Shown: positions 9,244 to 17,807 of the stretch, piece after piece | Position numbering within the stretch: position 1 is the first letter of the stretch | Layout of the letters: the number at the start of each line of letters is the position of its first letter | NCBI RefSeq assembly: GCF_003121985.1 | Contig: NZ_QEWP01000014.1 | Coordinates: forward strand, 1-64,000 | DNA length: 64,000 bases | Direction: 5' to 3' | Source: Marinilabilia rubra | Lineage (GTDB): Bacteria > Bacteroidota > Bacteroidia > Bacteroidales > Marinilabiliaceae | Notes under the pieces: generated by a model | Told to the model about the DNA's origin: nothing | What the model saw: only the letters and a program-made list of their open reading frames with translations | Database searches by the model: none | Position numbers and translations under genes: made by a program

Positions 9244-10704
9244 TTACTTTCCAACGTAGGCATCTATCTCTTTTCGCCAGTGGCGAAGAATTTGAAGCAT
9301 GTCGCTTGTTTTTCCCGGCATTTTTTCGCTCAAATCAGTGGTTTCACCAATATCTTCTTTCAGATTAAACAATTCAACCCGGTTTTGATCGTACCAGTCA
9401 ACCAGCTTGTAATCGCCAATTCTTACCGCACTGCTGTTTTCGTCTCCAGTACGTTTTGGGCGTCCAAGCGGAGAGTGCCAAAATAGAGGTTTTTCACGTT
9501 TAAAGGCTTTCCCTTTGATGGCTTCAACTACGTTCTCTCCATCAAAGTGGTCCTGGGGCCTGAGGGGAAGTTCGGCCATAGAAAGAACTGTTGGATAAAT
9601 ATCCGTCCCCGAAACGATGGCTTCTGACAGGGTTCCGGCTTGGGTTACACCGGGCCATTTTACAATGAAGGCTTCTCTGATACCTCCCTCGTAGAGCCAT
9701 CCTTTGCCATATCTTAACGGATAATTGGAGGTGGCCAGTTTCCGGTTGTTGCCTCGGGTTGAAAGGCCTCCGTTGTCGGCCGTGAAGATGATAATTGTAT
9801 TATCGGCAATTCCCAATTCATCAAGTGTGGCAGAGATACGAGCCATACTTTGGTCTACGCTTTCAATCATGGCCGCATATACAGGGAAATCCTGTCTCAG
9901 TTTATTGTCTCCGGTGATGGTTTTTTCATATTCAGGAAGATCATACTTCATGGTTGTTAGTTTCTTCCTGTACTTTTCAATAAGTTCTTTTTTTGCTTCA
10001 AATGGTGTATGTACACCATAATGTGAAAGGTAAAGGAAGAATGGTTGATCGGGGTTGGAGGCAGTGTGCTCTTTCATGAAATTGACCGACTCACGGGTCA
10101 ACCGATCGGTCAGGTATTCGCCTTCACTTCCGCCTTCGTCCAGTCCGTGTAATTCTTTCTTTTTGTAACCTTTTTGACCGGCTGGTGTCTTTTCGCCTTT
10201 ACGGTAAGGATAAAAATAGGTGGGAGGAGCACCTGCAGCCCCTCCGGCTACATTAATGTCAAACCCTTGGTTTTCGGGCATATTGCCGGCCTTGTCGTTG
10301 AATAGGAGATGCCATTTTCCGGTAAAGAAGGTTTTATATCCACCTTCCTGAAGGGCTTCGGCAATGGTGAAATCTTCAGGTTTTAGTCCGATGCTGCCTT
10401 TTCCCGGTACTTTGGCTCTGGCGGGGTAGCGACCGGTAAGGACTCCATATCTTGCCGGAACGCAGCGGGGATGAGCCGTATATGCCTGGGTGAATCTCAC
10501 ACCTTGCTCTGCCAGCTTATCAATGGCCGGGGTTTCATAAAACTCAGAGCCCTGACAGGAAAGATCCATCCAACCCAGGTCATCTACATAAAATAATATG
10601 ATGTTGGGTTTTTCGTCCTTTTGTTGAGCTTCGGCTGTCCCCAGCGAAACAATCATTATCAGGCTTGCTATTAAGCCTCCAAGCTTCCAGGTGATTCTTT
10701 TCAT
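9244..10704 (-). CDS. Secreted S1 sulfatase, arylsulfatase-A-like
   Basis: This is a 486-residue sulfatase with a cleavable signal peptide ending at TAEAQ. FYVDDLGWMD carries the metal-binding aspartates, and the formylglycine motif is C81-V-P-A-R followed by YGVLTGRYPAR. Alanine replaces the usual serine at the fourth motif position; this variant is known among anaerobic-type sulfatases and should still be matured. FTADNGG is the second metal motif and WHSPLGRPKRTGD lies near the C-terminus. It is paralogous to the lipoprotein sulfatase at 4264-5751, but here the signal is not of the lipoprotein type, so the two may work in different places. It is bounded by a terminator (9176-9212) and a MITE-like element upstream. 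Confidence 0.93.
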   Translation of the reverse strand: MKRITWKLGGLIASLIMIVSLGTAEAQQKDEKPNIILFYVDDLGWMDLSCQGSEFYETPAIDKLAEQGVRFTQAYTAHPRCVPARYGVLTGRYPARAKVPGKGSIGLKPEDFTIAEALQEGGYKTFFTGKWHLLFNDKAGNMPENQGFDINVAGGAAGAPPTYFYPYRKGEKTPAGQKGYKKKELHGLDEGGSEGEYLTDRLTRESVNFMKEHTASNPDQPFFLYLSHYGVHTPFEAKKELIEKYRKKLTTMKYDLPEYEKTITGDNKLRQDFPVYAAMIESVDQSMARISATLDELGIADNTIIIFTADNGGLSTRGNNRKLATSNYPLRYGKGWLYEGGIREAFIVKWPGVTQAGTLSEAIVSGTDIYPTVLSMAELPLRPQDHFDGENVVEAIKGKAFKREKPLFWHSPLGRPKRTGDENSSAVRIGDYKLVDWYDQNRVELFNLKEDIGETTDLSEKMPGKTSDMLQILRHWRKEIDAYVGK

Positions 10705-10760
10705 GTTCTAATAGTAAAAATAATATCAACTTTCGCGGGCGAGGATGTTATTAAAAGAAT

Positions 10761-10890
10761 GGGACTGTCTCAAAAGTTTAAAATCCCAAAGGCTGTCATT
10801 TTGAGGGTAGTTGAAATATCTGTTTTTTATCCCAACAGATTCTTCAACAAGCTCAGAATGACACCAAATTTGGGCTTTTGTGACAGCCCC
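10761..10890. repeat. MITE-like element B, copy 1
   Basis: This 130-bp non-coding element has inverted ends: GGGACTGTCTCAAAAG at the left and CTTTTGTGACAGCCCC at the right (14 of 16 match as inverted repeats). Its centre has ATTCTTCAACAAGCTCAGAA, nearly identical to the copy at 58016-58146. It sits between the sulfatase promoter region and the end of the T9SS protein gene. Confidence 0.7.
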
Positions 10891-10918
10891 GTCTTCCGAA
10901 ATACAAGAAAATTCCGGG

Positions 10919-11764
10919 CTATTCTTTAATGAATTTCTTGTTGATTTTCTGACCTTCGGTTAAAATAGTCATAAAATAGATACCGTCATTCAATGAGCTG
11001 ACATCAACCTTTGAATTGGGTGTTTCCACTTCTTTAACTTTTTGTCCGGTAAGACTGTAAATTTCAACTTTTTCAACCTTCCCAGGTGTTTCCAGATTAA
11101 TTTCTGATGTGGCCGGATTTGGATAAAACTTCACATCGCTTTTTGAAACTTTGTTGATAGAGGTGGCAACATATTCATCAATAGTAATGTCGTCAATCCA
11201 TACCTTGTAATTGGTGCCATCTGGTAGGGTCTCATTATTGAAGAAAATTACGCTCAAACGAGTTGTGCCGTTGTTTGGGTTGGCCGTAACATTGGCGGTG
11301 CCCGAGAACTCCTGGTAAACCTCTGTTAAATCTACCATTTGGGTTTCGTCTCCTGAAAATCCGATTTTTGCGTTTCCAAGGCCTGCAGCATCAGTCTTGG
11401 CCCAAAGAGTTATTTGATAGTCACCTTCGGGGATGTTGACAGATCTTAATTTAAAATCTTTACCACTTAGTGTAGTCAGATCCAGCATAACAGCTTTTGA
11501 TCCGGCATGGGCCTCTTCAACAACAGTTAGTGTGTATTCAGTAGTGAATTTCTCACGCCAGAACCGATCGAAAAACTGAGGCGTTGTGGTCCACCAGCTG
11601 TCACTTCCTTCATTGGCTGTGTTGTTGAAAATCTGATTCCCGACAACATAATCAGCACTTTCAAAATCTTCATTAAATGGCCAGGTGTCATATTCTATCT
11701 GCGCTGACGCCATTAACGAAAATCCAAAAAATAATGCCATTAAAACTTTAGTAGATTTTCTCAT
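10919..11764 (-). CDS. Small T9SS-secreted protein with carbohydrate-binding-like module
   Basis: This is a 281-residue protein when started at the ATG at 11764, which gives a normal signal peptide (ending MASAQ); the longer frame back to 11815 starts in the promoter region. Residues from about 20 to 190 form a beta-sandwich module that matches the module at residues 1074-1235 of the divergent glycosidase-sulfatase. Shared blocks include a DFES/HFEN start, KLRS/KLRT, KIG, YQEF and VWIDD. The last 80 residues are a type A T9SS sorting domain (FYPNPATSEINL, VEIYSLTGQKV, KKFIKE), so the protein should be exported across the outer membrane. No catalytic motif is visible. It may be a stand-alone glycan-binding partner of the large enzyme; this is inference. 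Confidence 0.85.
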   Translation of the reverse strand: MRKSTKVLMALFFGFSLMASAQIEYDTWPFNEDFESADYVVGNQIFNNTANEGSDSWWTTTPQFFDRFWREKFTTEYTLTVVEEAHAGSKAVMLDLTTLSGKDFKLRSVNIPEGDYQITLWAKTDAAGLGNAKIGFSGDETQMVDLTEVYQEFSGTANVTANPNNGTTRLSVIFFNNETLPDGTNYKVWIDDITIDEYVATSINKVSKSDVKFYPNPATSEINLETPGKVEKVEIYSLTGQKVKEVETPNSKVDVSSLNDGIYFMTILTEGQKINKKFIKE

Positions 11765-11794
11765 GATAATAAATGTTAAAAATTCGACATAGAG

Positions 11795-11802
11795 CAAATG
11801 TA
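11795..11802 (-). promoter_or_regulatory. Candidate Bacteroidota -7 element for the T9SS protein gene
   Basis: The minus strand reads TACATTTG, an exact match to the Bacteroidota housekeeping -7 consensus TAnnTTTG, 30 bases upstream of the ATG at 11764. No good -33 box is seen at the expected distance, so this is a tentative call. Confidence 0.4.
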
Positions 11803-11832
11803 TTACGAGGTACAATTTTTCAGGCGATAAAG

Positions 11833-11945
11833 ATCGTTCTTAAGGGGTGTGAAAATGATTCTTTTTGAGATGTTGGTTTTGTTTAATTGTTGATTTGGAG
11901 TGCTTAGGACTTAGGTGAACGATTTTTAGAACCAATAAGAACGAT
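11833..11945. promoter_or_regulatory. Inverted repeat pair in divergent promoter region (possible operator)
   Basis: ATCGTTCTTA (11833-11842) recurs as its exact reverse complement TAAGAACGAT (11936-11945). A third partial copy, GAACGAT, lies near 11918. They occupy the 257-bp region between the divergent T9SS genes starting at 11764 and 12022, so both genes could be under one regulator. Function is inferred only. Confidence 0.4.
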
Positions 11946-12021
11946 GTTGTAGAGATGGGAGGTTTTAGGTTGGCTTATTTTTAAAAAATGATAAAAACTG
12001 AAAACTTATCTATAAATAGCT

Positions 12022-15000
12022 ATGAAAAAAATCTATCTAATTTTTGGACTGTTTTTAATGGTCGCTAATTTTTTATCCGGACAGTCTGATAACTTTTTTC
12101 TGGATAAATGGCAACAGAAGTATTATTCTTTGCCTGCCTCCACCAATCCTCAAACCCTTCTAACTTCCAATATCCCGGATGCAACCATCTCGATTGACAA
12201 AAGTGTTACGATAAATAAGGTTTTATCGACTCACTTTGGGGTGAATACGCCCTTCCGAAACGGTAATGATCAGCTTGACAGAACGTCTCTTTACACCGGG
12301 GCCGGTATTGGTTCGATGCGTTATCCTGCCGGCAGTGGTTCAAATAAGTATTTTTTTGATGGTAATATCCCTTCAGAATTTCTTATCGAATTAAATGGTA
12401 TTAATGGTGCAAATACAAATACCATGACTCCGGATTTGTTTGTGGATTTTAAAGAAAACGCCAATAGCGAAGCAACGGTGGTGGTTAATTACTTCTATGC
12501 CCGTTATGGTGTGACTGATGAAGGAACCCGGGAGGCAAGAGTTCAGCAGGCGGCTGGCTATGCAGCAGATTTTGTAAGAAAATTAAATGTGGAGTATGGC
12601 GCTGGTATTAAGTACTGGGAGATAGGTAATGAGTGTTATGGTAAGTGGGAAGAGGGCTATGATGTAAACGGAAGCATCGTTACCGGTAAGGAGTATGGTG
12701 AAGACTTTTGCGTATTTGCGGATGCCATGAAGGCGGTTGATCCTGAAATTAAAGTGGGGGTGGTGGTGACTCGTGAAGATGATGCCTGGAACAGTTCATT
12801 GTTGCCTGAGGTGGAAAACCATGCCGACTTTTTGGTGGTGCACAATTATTTTACCTCTGTAAAAGATGCTACTGCTGAAAATATTCTGGGCAGTGTGGGG
12901 CAGGTAGAATCAGTAAAAAATACGCTTTATAACTGTGTTGAGAAATATACTTCCAAAGCGCGGGACTATTTCCCGGTGGCGATGACAGAATTTAACAGCC
13001 GCGGACCATTAAACTGTACAATGGTAAATGGTTTATTTGTATCCCAGTTATTGGGAGAGTTTATCCGGAATGGATATGGCATGGCCAATTTATGGGTGTC
13101 TGAATGGAAATGGAGTGTTGAAGACCAGGAAAGTAAAGGATTTTTGGCTGTCGATGACCCCGATCAGCCTGATTATACACCACGCCAGAGTTACGTTCCT
13201 TATCATTATTATAATAAATGCTTTGGTGATCAAATGGTGAAAGCTACTTCTGACCATCCTGACGTCAGCGTTTATGCATCTACATTTTCAAGTGGTGAAG
13301 TTGGAGTGGTTGTGGTTAACACTTCAGGAACCGATAAGTCGGTGAAATTGGATATGAGTGGTGATTCACCGTCCAAAGGATATGGGTACGAGTTTTACGC
13401 AAACAGCATTGATGCGGGAGATAAAAAGTTTTATGTGAATGGGGAAACTTCTTCTACCTTTGGCGGTGGTCCTGAGAATCTGGCAGCGGTTGAACCTTAC
13501 GAGGTCGCATTTGAGGATAACTCTGTAATTTCTGCCAAAAAGTACAGCGTCAACTTTTGGGTGTTGACTTCTGGGGTTTCGGATCCTGTAATAGAGAACG
13601 ATGGTGCTGAGATTACCATTACATCCGATGATGCAGGTGCCAGTTTTTATTATACGCTGGATGGCAGTGTGCCTGACGAAAGTGCCAATTTATACTCGGG
13701 GGCATTTCAGGCGCCTCCCGGTGCTATCATAAAAGCTGTTGCAGTTAAGAATGGAGCTCAGAGTTCTGTTGTGAGTAAAAAAAATCAATATAATGTGCTT
13801 TTTATTGCGGTGGATGATTTAAAACCGGTTTTTAATTGTTATGGCAGTTCACAAATTGTATCCCCAAATATTGATCGTCTGGCAGATCAGGGCATTCTTT
13901 TCTCCAATGCATATTGTCAATGGTCGGTATGCGGGCCTTCGAGAGCCAGTATCTTAACCGGACAAACCCCTGATGGTACCGGTATCAGGAATCTCTCTTC
14001 TCAATTGAGAATTGAAAGTCCGGGTCTGGTCACATTGCCTGAGTATTTTAAAAGCAAAGGTTTTGTTACCGCCGGTTGCGGTAAGATCTTTGATCCCCGG
14101 AATGTGGATGACGGCCATGACCGGCAATCCTGGTCAATTGCTTATACCGATCCTAACGATTATACTTATCCGCCGGAGTATGGTGACTTTGTAAAAGGCA
14201 ATAAATACCGTGTAACAGCCAATACCGCTACTGAGTGTGGACCCGAAGGAGTAGGAGATGACGGGTATGTGGATGGTCAGATTTGTCTGGATGCATTAAC
14301 GAAACTGGATGATCTTTCAATCAATGCTGATCAGAATTTCTTCCTGGCAGTAGGTTTTAAAAAACCTCATATCCCCTTTATTGCTCCCAAAGAATATTGG
14401 GACTTGTATGATCCATCCACTTTTGAACTGGCCGAATTCCAGCGAATAGCAGAGGGCAGTCCCGATTATGCTTATCACACACCCGAACCAATGGGGTATA
14501 CCGATATCCCGGATCCCTGGACTTTCGATGACATTGATAGAGGGGATGATATTCTTGACCCTGAAATTCAACGAAGACTTCTTCACGGTTATTATGCCAG
14601 TGTTTCATATATTGATGCTCAGGTAGGGAAATTGCTGGATAAACTTGAAGCTACAGGACTCGATAAAAACACCGTTGTTGTGCTGTTTGGTGATCACGGT
14701 TATCATCTGGGAGACCATAATCAATGGGGGAAACATACCAATTTTGAGAATGCTTTGCTGGCACCACTGATAGTATCTGCACCCGGAGGATCAAGCGGAG
14801 TCGTTAATGATCCTGTTGAGTTTGTTGATATCTATCCCACTGTGTGTGATCTGGCAGGCCAGGAGGTTCCTCAGTCCAAACTTCAGGGGCAAAGTCTGGC
14901 ACCGGCCCTGAGAGGAGAAGCATTACAAGGAGAACCTTATGCCGTTTCCGAGTATCGATCGGGTGGAGGTTCAGGATATTCTTTTAGGTCCGACCGATAC

Positions 15001-15993
15001 CGTTTAACACTTTGGTTCAACAGCTCTGGAGACAGGCCCGATGTTGTAACATGGGATGAAAACAGAATAAAAAAAATAGAGCTTTATGATTACCAGACCG
15101 ATCCGTTGGAAACCAGGAATCTGGCTGATGATCCCGGCTATTCTCAGGTGGTTAGTGACTTGAAAGTCATGGCTGAGGAATGGTGGACTAAAAATTATCA
15201 GTTTTTCCAAAACAATGCTCAGCAAGGTTTGACATTGCCATTTATCGAGCATTTCGAAAACTATTCAGCAGGTGCTTCTTTTAATGACGATTTTTGGTTC
15301 AATGAGAATTCTTTTTGGGAACGGGTGTGGAAAAGTGATTTTGTAAATGCCTTTTCTGCTCAGGTTGTTGATGAAAGCGGGCTTGAGGATGGCAGTCAGG
15401 CCCTGAAGTTTAACCTGGAGGCATTAAATTCCGCTGATGGTGGGGATTTATTTAAACTCCGCACCATTGATATGACTATCTATGACAACGACATTTATGT
15501 TGTATCTTACCGGGCCCGAACGGATAATGCAGGAAGTGGTTCTGTTAAAATAGGGGCCGATCGTGATGAGCAAAACTGGCATACGCTTTCCACCTCTTAT
15601 CAGGAATTTTATGATACTGTTAGCTTGTCCAATGGCCGGTTATTTGTTTATTTTAATACGGCCGACCTTGCTACCGGGTTTACTGCCAATGTTTGGATTG
15701 ATGATTTGAAAATTTCAGCGGGGACTTCAACAAACGACGATGATGTTTCGGTGCCTGAGACTATCTCTTCAAAATTTAACGTGTATCCCAATCCTGTTCG
15801 CGACAATATCCTGCATATCGGTTCTGATGCCATGATTGAAAAGGTTGAAATTTATAATCTGAAAGGAAGAAAGGTTTTAGAAGAAGGCAGCATTTCTCAT
15901 TCTCTTGATTTGAGCAGGCTGGGCAAAGGAATTTACTTTCTGAAAATAAAAACAAAGAATCAGGTGGAGGTAAAGAAAATCCTTAAATTGTAA
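12022..15993 (+). CDS. Multidomain T9SS-secreted fusion: clan GH-A glycosidase + S1 sulfatase
   Basis: This is a single 1323-residue open frame with five parts. (1) A signal peptide (about 1-20) is followed by a TIM-barrel-like glycosidase region (about 55-500). It contains YWEIGNE with candidate acid/base Glu204 and VAMTEFN with candidate nucleophile Glu323, resembling GH51/GH39-type clan GH-A enzymes. (2) A chitobiase-C-like beta domain spans about 531-588 (YYTLDGSVPDES). (3) A complete sulfatase domain (about 590-1065) has formylglycine motif C637-G-P-S-R and GDHGYHLGDH, of the iduronate-2-sulfatase-like branch. (4) A binding-like beta module (1074-1235) is shared with the divergent protein at 10919. 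(5) A type A T9SS domain starts with VYPNPV at 1254. It should both cut and desulfate a glycan outside the cell. The next sulfatase begins 18 bp later. No frame break marks the domain junction. Confidence 0.9.
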   Translation: MKKIYLIFGLFLMVANFLSGQSDNFFLDKWQQKYYSLPASTNPQTLLTSNIPDATISIDKSVTINKVLSTHFGVNTPFRNGNDQLDRTSLYTGAGIGSMRYPAGSGSNKYFFDGNIPSEFLIELNGINGANTNTMTPDLFVDFKENANSEATVVVNYFYARYGVTDEGTREARVQQAAGYAADFVRKLNVEYGAGIKYWEIGNECYGKWEEGYDVNGSIVTGKEYGEDFCVFADAMKAVDPEIKVGVVVTREDDAWNSSLLPEVENHADFLVVHNYFTSVKDATAENILGSVGQVESVKNTLYNCVEKYTSKARDYFPVAMTEFNSRGPLNCTMVNGLFVSQLLGEFIRNGYGMANLWVSEWKWSVEDQESKGFLAVDDPDQPDYTPRQSYVPYHYYNKCFGDQMVKATSDHPDVSVYASTFSSGEVGVVVVNTSGTDKSVKLDMSGDSPSKGYGYEFYANSIDAGDKKFYVNGETSSTFGGGPENLAAVEPYEVAFEDNSVISAKKYSVNFWVLTSGVSDPVIENDGAEITITSDDAGASFYYTLDGSVPDESANLYSGAFQAPPGAIIKAVAVKNGAQSSVVSKKNQYNVLFIAVDDLKPVFNCYGSSQIVSPNIDRLADQGILFSNAYCQWSVCGPSRASILTGQTPDGTGIRNLSSQLRIESPGLVTLPEYFKSKGFVTAGCGKIFDPRNVDDGHDRQSWSIAYTDPNDYTYPPEYGDFVKGNKYRVTANTATECGPEGVGDDGYVDGQICLDALTKLDDLSINADQNFFLAVGFKKPHIPFIAPKEYWDLYDPSTFELAEFQRIAEGSPDYAYHTPEPMGYTDIPDPWTFDDIDRGDDILDPEIQRRLLHGYYASVSYIDAQVGKLLDKLEATGLDKNTVVVLFGDHGYHLGDHNQWGKHTNFENALLAPLIVSAPGGSSGVVNDPVEFVDIYPTVCDLAGQEVPQSKLQGQSLAPALRGEALQGEPYAVSEYRSGGGSGYSFRSDRYRLTLWFNSSGDRPDVVTWDENRIKKIELYDYQTDPLETRNLADDPGYSQVVSDLKVMAEEWWTKNYQFFQNNAQQGLTLPFIEHFENYSAGASFNDDFWFNENSFWERVWKSDFVNAFSAQVVDESGLEDGSQALKFNLEALNSADGGDLFKLRTIDMTIYDNDIYVVSYRARTDNAGSGSVKIGADRDEQNWHTLSTSYQEFYDTVSLSNGRLFVYFNTADLATGFTANVWIDDLKISAGTSTNDDDVSVPETISSKFNVYPNPVRDNILHIGSDAMIEKVEIYNLKGRKVLEEGSISHSLDLSRLGKGIYFLKIKTKNQVEVKKILKL

Positions 15994-16011
15994 TTCAAAA
16001 AATCTTTGATT

Positions 16012-17691
16012 ATGCAAGTAAATAGAGTTTTGGTATTGTTATTCAGTGTCGTTTCATTGTTCTTTCTGGCTCCGTCTGAAACTATTGCCGGAAACTCAGA
16101 ACCAAAGTACAACATTCTTTGGCTCAGCTGTGAGGATATTGGCCCTGCCATAGGTGCTTATGGCGCCAAAGGCGTTGAAACACCTAACATTGATCGTCTG
16201 GCCCGTGAAGGCATTACCTATGCACATGCTTATTCTACGGTAGGGGTTTGTGCACCCAGCCGGTCTTCTATTATTACTGGAATGTATCCGGTGCGAGTTG
16301 GCAGTCACAATATGCGCACCGGGCCTCATTGGGAGTATCGGTCACCCGATGAGGAGACCTATGACACCTATCAAGAGGTACTGGATAAAACAGGCCGCAA
16401 TGTTCCTCAGTATTCTGTGGTACCTCCGTCTGAAGTGAAATGTTTTACAGAGTATCTGAGGGCTGCCGGTTATTATTGTACCAATAATGCAAAGTGCGAT
16501 TATCAGTTTAATTGTCCCATAACTGCCTGGGATGAGGTTGGGAGTAATGCTCATTTCGACAATCGTCCGCAGGATATGCCCTTCTTTGCGGTTTTTAACA
16601 ATGGAGTTACTCATGAGTCAAGAATATGGAAAAAGGCTGATGATCCAATGTTGGTGGATCCTTCAGAGCTCGAGATTCCTGATTACTTTCCTGATATTCC
16701 GGTTGTTCGTAAAGATGTAGGAAGAAAATATTCCAATATCGAAGAGCTGGACAGAGACATTGGGGCTTGGTTGGAAAAGCTGGAAGCGGAAGGATTGCTG
16801 GATAAAACCATTATCTTCTTTTGGAGTGATCATGGCGGGCCGCTTTTGCGCCAGAAAAGAGCGGTTGGGAATTCCGGACTTCAAGTGCCATTGATTGTCC
16901 GCTTCCCTGATAAAAGGATGGCCGGCGCTGTGGTTAAAGACATTGTATCTTTGATGGATCTGGGCCCTACCGTAATGTCGCTGGCAGGTATTGAACCGCC
17001 TGAATACATGGACGGGAAAGCTTTTCTTGGTAAATACAAAAAGACTCCCCCCAGGAAATACGCTTTTGGAAGTGCCGACCGTTTTGATGAGCATACTGAT
17101 ATGAGCCGTTCCGTAATTGATGGGCGTTATGTCTACATTCGCAACTTTATGCCTCAGTTACCATTGATCTATCGTTTGTTTTATCGCGAACAAATTGAGA
17201 TGACACGGTTACTTCTCGAGATGAACCGAAAAGGGCAGTTGTCTGGTGATGCCGCTTACATCTTTATGGATAGCAAACCTGTTGAAGAACTATATGATTT
17301 GAAAAACGATCCGGACGAAGTGCATAACCTGGCCGGTAATCGGGAGTATCAGGATAAACTGGAAGAATTGAGGGCCGCCCTTGCCGCATGGCAACTCGAA
17401 ACTGGTGATAAAGGGTTTATTCCTGAACACGATCTGGTTAATATGATGTGGCCAGGATTTGTTCAGCCTGGAACAGCTGAGGTGATTTTTTCCAAATCTG
17501 AAGGAGGTTTTTGTGAGCTTAATTCTTCGACTAAAGGGGCTTCCATTGCTTATCAAAAGGGAGATGACATAGGTGGAAAGCACTGGCAATTGTACTCAAA
17601 ACCGGTGAAAATGGAACCCGGTGAGAAAATAAATGCGAGAGCTGTTCGTTTAGGATATAAAACATCAGAGATTACTGAATTTACATATTGA
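16012..17691 (+). CDS. Secreted S1 sulfatase, heparan N-sulfatase (sulfamidase)-like
   Basis: This is a 559-residue exported sulfatase started at the ATG at 16012; an in-frame TTG two codons upstream (16006) is less likely. The signal peptide ends near TIAGN. ILWLSCEDIGP replaces the usual VDD strand with a CED form, typical of the sulfamidase-like branch, and Glu/Asp still supply metal ligands. The formylglycine motif is C80-A-P-S-R followed by SSIITGMYP, and FWSDHGG is the second metal segment. The C-terminus carries an extra stretch (about 480-559) predicted to be beta-rich. It starts 18 bp after the glycosidase-sulfatase gene and is closed by the bidirectional hairpin at 17713-17759, so these two genes form an operon. 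Confidence 0.92.
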   Translation: MQVNRVLVLLFSVVSLFFLAPSETIAGNSEPKYNILWLSCEDIGPAIGAYGAKGVETPNIDRLAREGITYAHAYSTVGVCAPSRSSIITGMYPVRVGSHNMRTGPHWEYRSPDEETYDTYQEVLDKTGRNVPQYSVVPPSEVKCFTEYLRAAGYYCTNNAKCDYQFNCPITAWDEVGSNAHFDNRPQDMPFFAVFNNGVTHESRIWKKADDPMLVDPSELEIPDYFPDIPVVRKDVGRKYSNIEELDRDIGAWLEKLEAEGLLDKTIIFFWSDHGGPLLRQKRAVGNSGLQVPLIVRFPDKRMAGAVVKDIVSLMDLGPTVMSLAGIEPPEYMDGKAFLGKYKKTPPRKYAFGSADRFDEHTDMSRSVIDGRYVYIRNFMPQLPLIYRLFYREQIEMTRLLLEMNRKGQLSGDAAYIFMDSKPVEELYDLKNDPDEVHNLAGNREYQDKLEELRAALAAWQLETGDKGFIPEHDLVNMMWPGFVQPGTAEVIFSKSEGGFCELNSSTKGASIAYQKGDDIGGKHWQLYSKPVKMEPGEKINARAVRLGYKTSEITEFTY

Positions 17692-17712
17692 TTTTGTGTT
17701 TGGTTTGAGTGG

Positions 17713-17759
17713 ATGGTTCAATCGATGTCCTTTATTGGGAAGGACATCGGTTGAACCAT
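17713..17759. terminator. Bidirectional intrinsic terminator
   Basis: A 20-bp stem forms between 17713-17732 (starting ATGGTTCAATCGATG) and 17740-17759 (ending GGTTGAACCAT), with one G-U wobble and a 7-base loop. T-rich sequence (TTTTCGTTTTT) follows on the plus strand. It sits between convergent genes ending at 17691 and 17808 and can serve both. Confidence 0.9.
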
Positions 17760-17807
17760 TTTCGTTTTTAACCGACAAAAGAGTTATCAGATAGTGAGCC
17801 GCATTTG

